Source of the DNA: Prochilodus magdalenae | Taxonomy: Eukaryota; Chordata; Actinopteri; Characiformes; Prochilodontidae | Reading direction: 5' to 3' | DNA length: 64,000 bases | Assembly (NCBI GenBank): GCA_024036415.1 | Contig: JAMWET010006776.1 | Location: 134,501 to 198,500, forward strand | Shown: one piece after another, positions 63,789 through 64,000 of the stretch | Numbering within the stretch: the stretch's first letter is position 1 | How the letters are laid out: every line of letters begins with the position of its first letter | The notes under the pieces: model-generated | Told to the model about the DNA's origin: nothing | What the model saw: the letters and a program-made list of their open reading frames with translations, nothing else | Databases searched by the model: none | Translations under genes and position numbers: made by a program

Positions 63789-64000
63789 TCACCGTCGCTC
63801 GTCTGTCTCCACCAGGGTTAGGAATGTGGTTATGGGAATTCCTGACCATTCCTCCAGAAGCACATGTGTGAGGTCAGACACTGATGTTGGACGAGAAGGC
63901 CTGGCTCTCAGTCTCCGCTCTAATCCATCCCAAAGGTGTTCTATCGGGTGGAGGTCAGGACTCTGTGCAGGCCAGTCCAGTTCCTCCACACCAGACTCGC
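63789..64000 (-). mobile_element. Tc1-like transposase C-terminal region, partial at window edge
   Basis: The minus strand encodes WPAQSPDLHPIEHLWDGLER and continues RRLRARPSRPTSVSDL to a stop near 63789. The PDLxPIEHLWD block with its Glu is the last catalytic residue region of Tc1-type DDE transposases. The frame is open to the right edge, so the rest lies outside. This is a different Tc1 subfamily from the two fragments in b4galt3. Whether the copy is intact cannot be seen. Confidence 0.85.

Overview
The window looks like a teleost fish nuclear chromosome. Vertebrate genes are split by GT-AG introns. Remnants of Tc1/mariner, hAT and L2-like LINE elements are scattered through it, together with an extreme load of micro- and minisatellites. 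One foldback repeat family resembles elements I associate with ostariophysan fishes (characins, catfishes), but that placement is weak. No prokaryotic, viral or CRISPR feature is present.

Layout, left to right: (1) the last coding exon and 3' UTR of psmc4 (+ strand, 412-~810). (2) An intergenic stretch to about 4.35 kb. (3) b4galt3 (+ strand), with a probable noncoding first exon ending at 4553, a 20.5-kb 5'-UTR intron packed with tandem arrays, and six coding exons between 25864 and 39770; they join in frame to 394 residues. (4) About 7.6 kb of 3'-UTR and intergenic sequence. (5) mtdh (- strand), 12 coding exons from 57108 down to 47411, joining in frame to 539 residues. (6) A short divergent promoter region and the 5' end of a + strand gene whose first coding residues resemble CEP85 (59479-59737; the rest lies beyond the window). 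(7) A minisatellite, dispersed repeats and a Tc1-like transposase C-terminus at the right edge.

The genes are unrelated in function: a proteasome ATPase, a Golgi galactosyltransferase, an ER/nuclear scaffold that binds SND1, and a probable centrosomal protein. The most notable signals come from repeats. Three minisatellites have grown inside identifiable transposable-element copies (family C, an L2-like LINE, a foldback element). A perfect 30-bp repeat is translated as a Thr/Pro/Lys array within Mtdh. Several mtdh introns carry minisatellites of their own. A stretch of b4galt3 intron 4 has an inverted copy in intron 1. A roughly 300-bp CT microsatellite serves as the polypyrimidine tract of b4galt3 exon 5. 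One hAT insertion is fully delimited, with 8-bp target-site duplications.

Exon boundaries were worked out by hand from splice motifs, reading phase and remembered vertebrate orthologues. No alignment or search was run. Boundaries of dispersed repeats are approximate.
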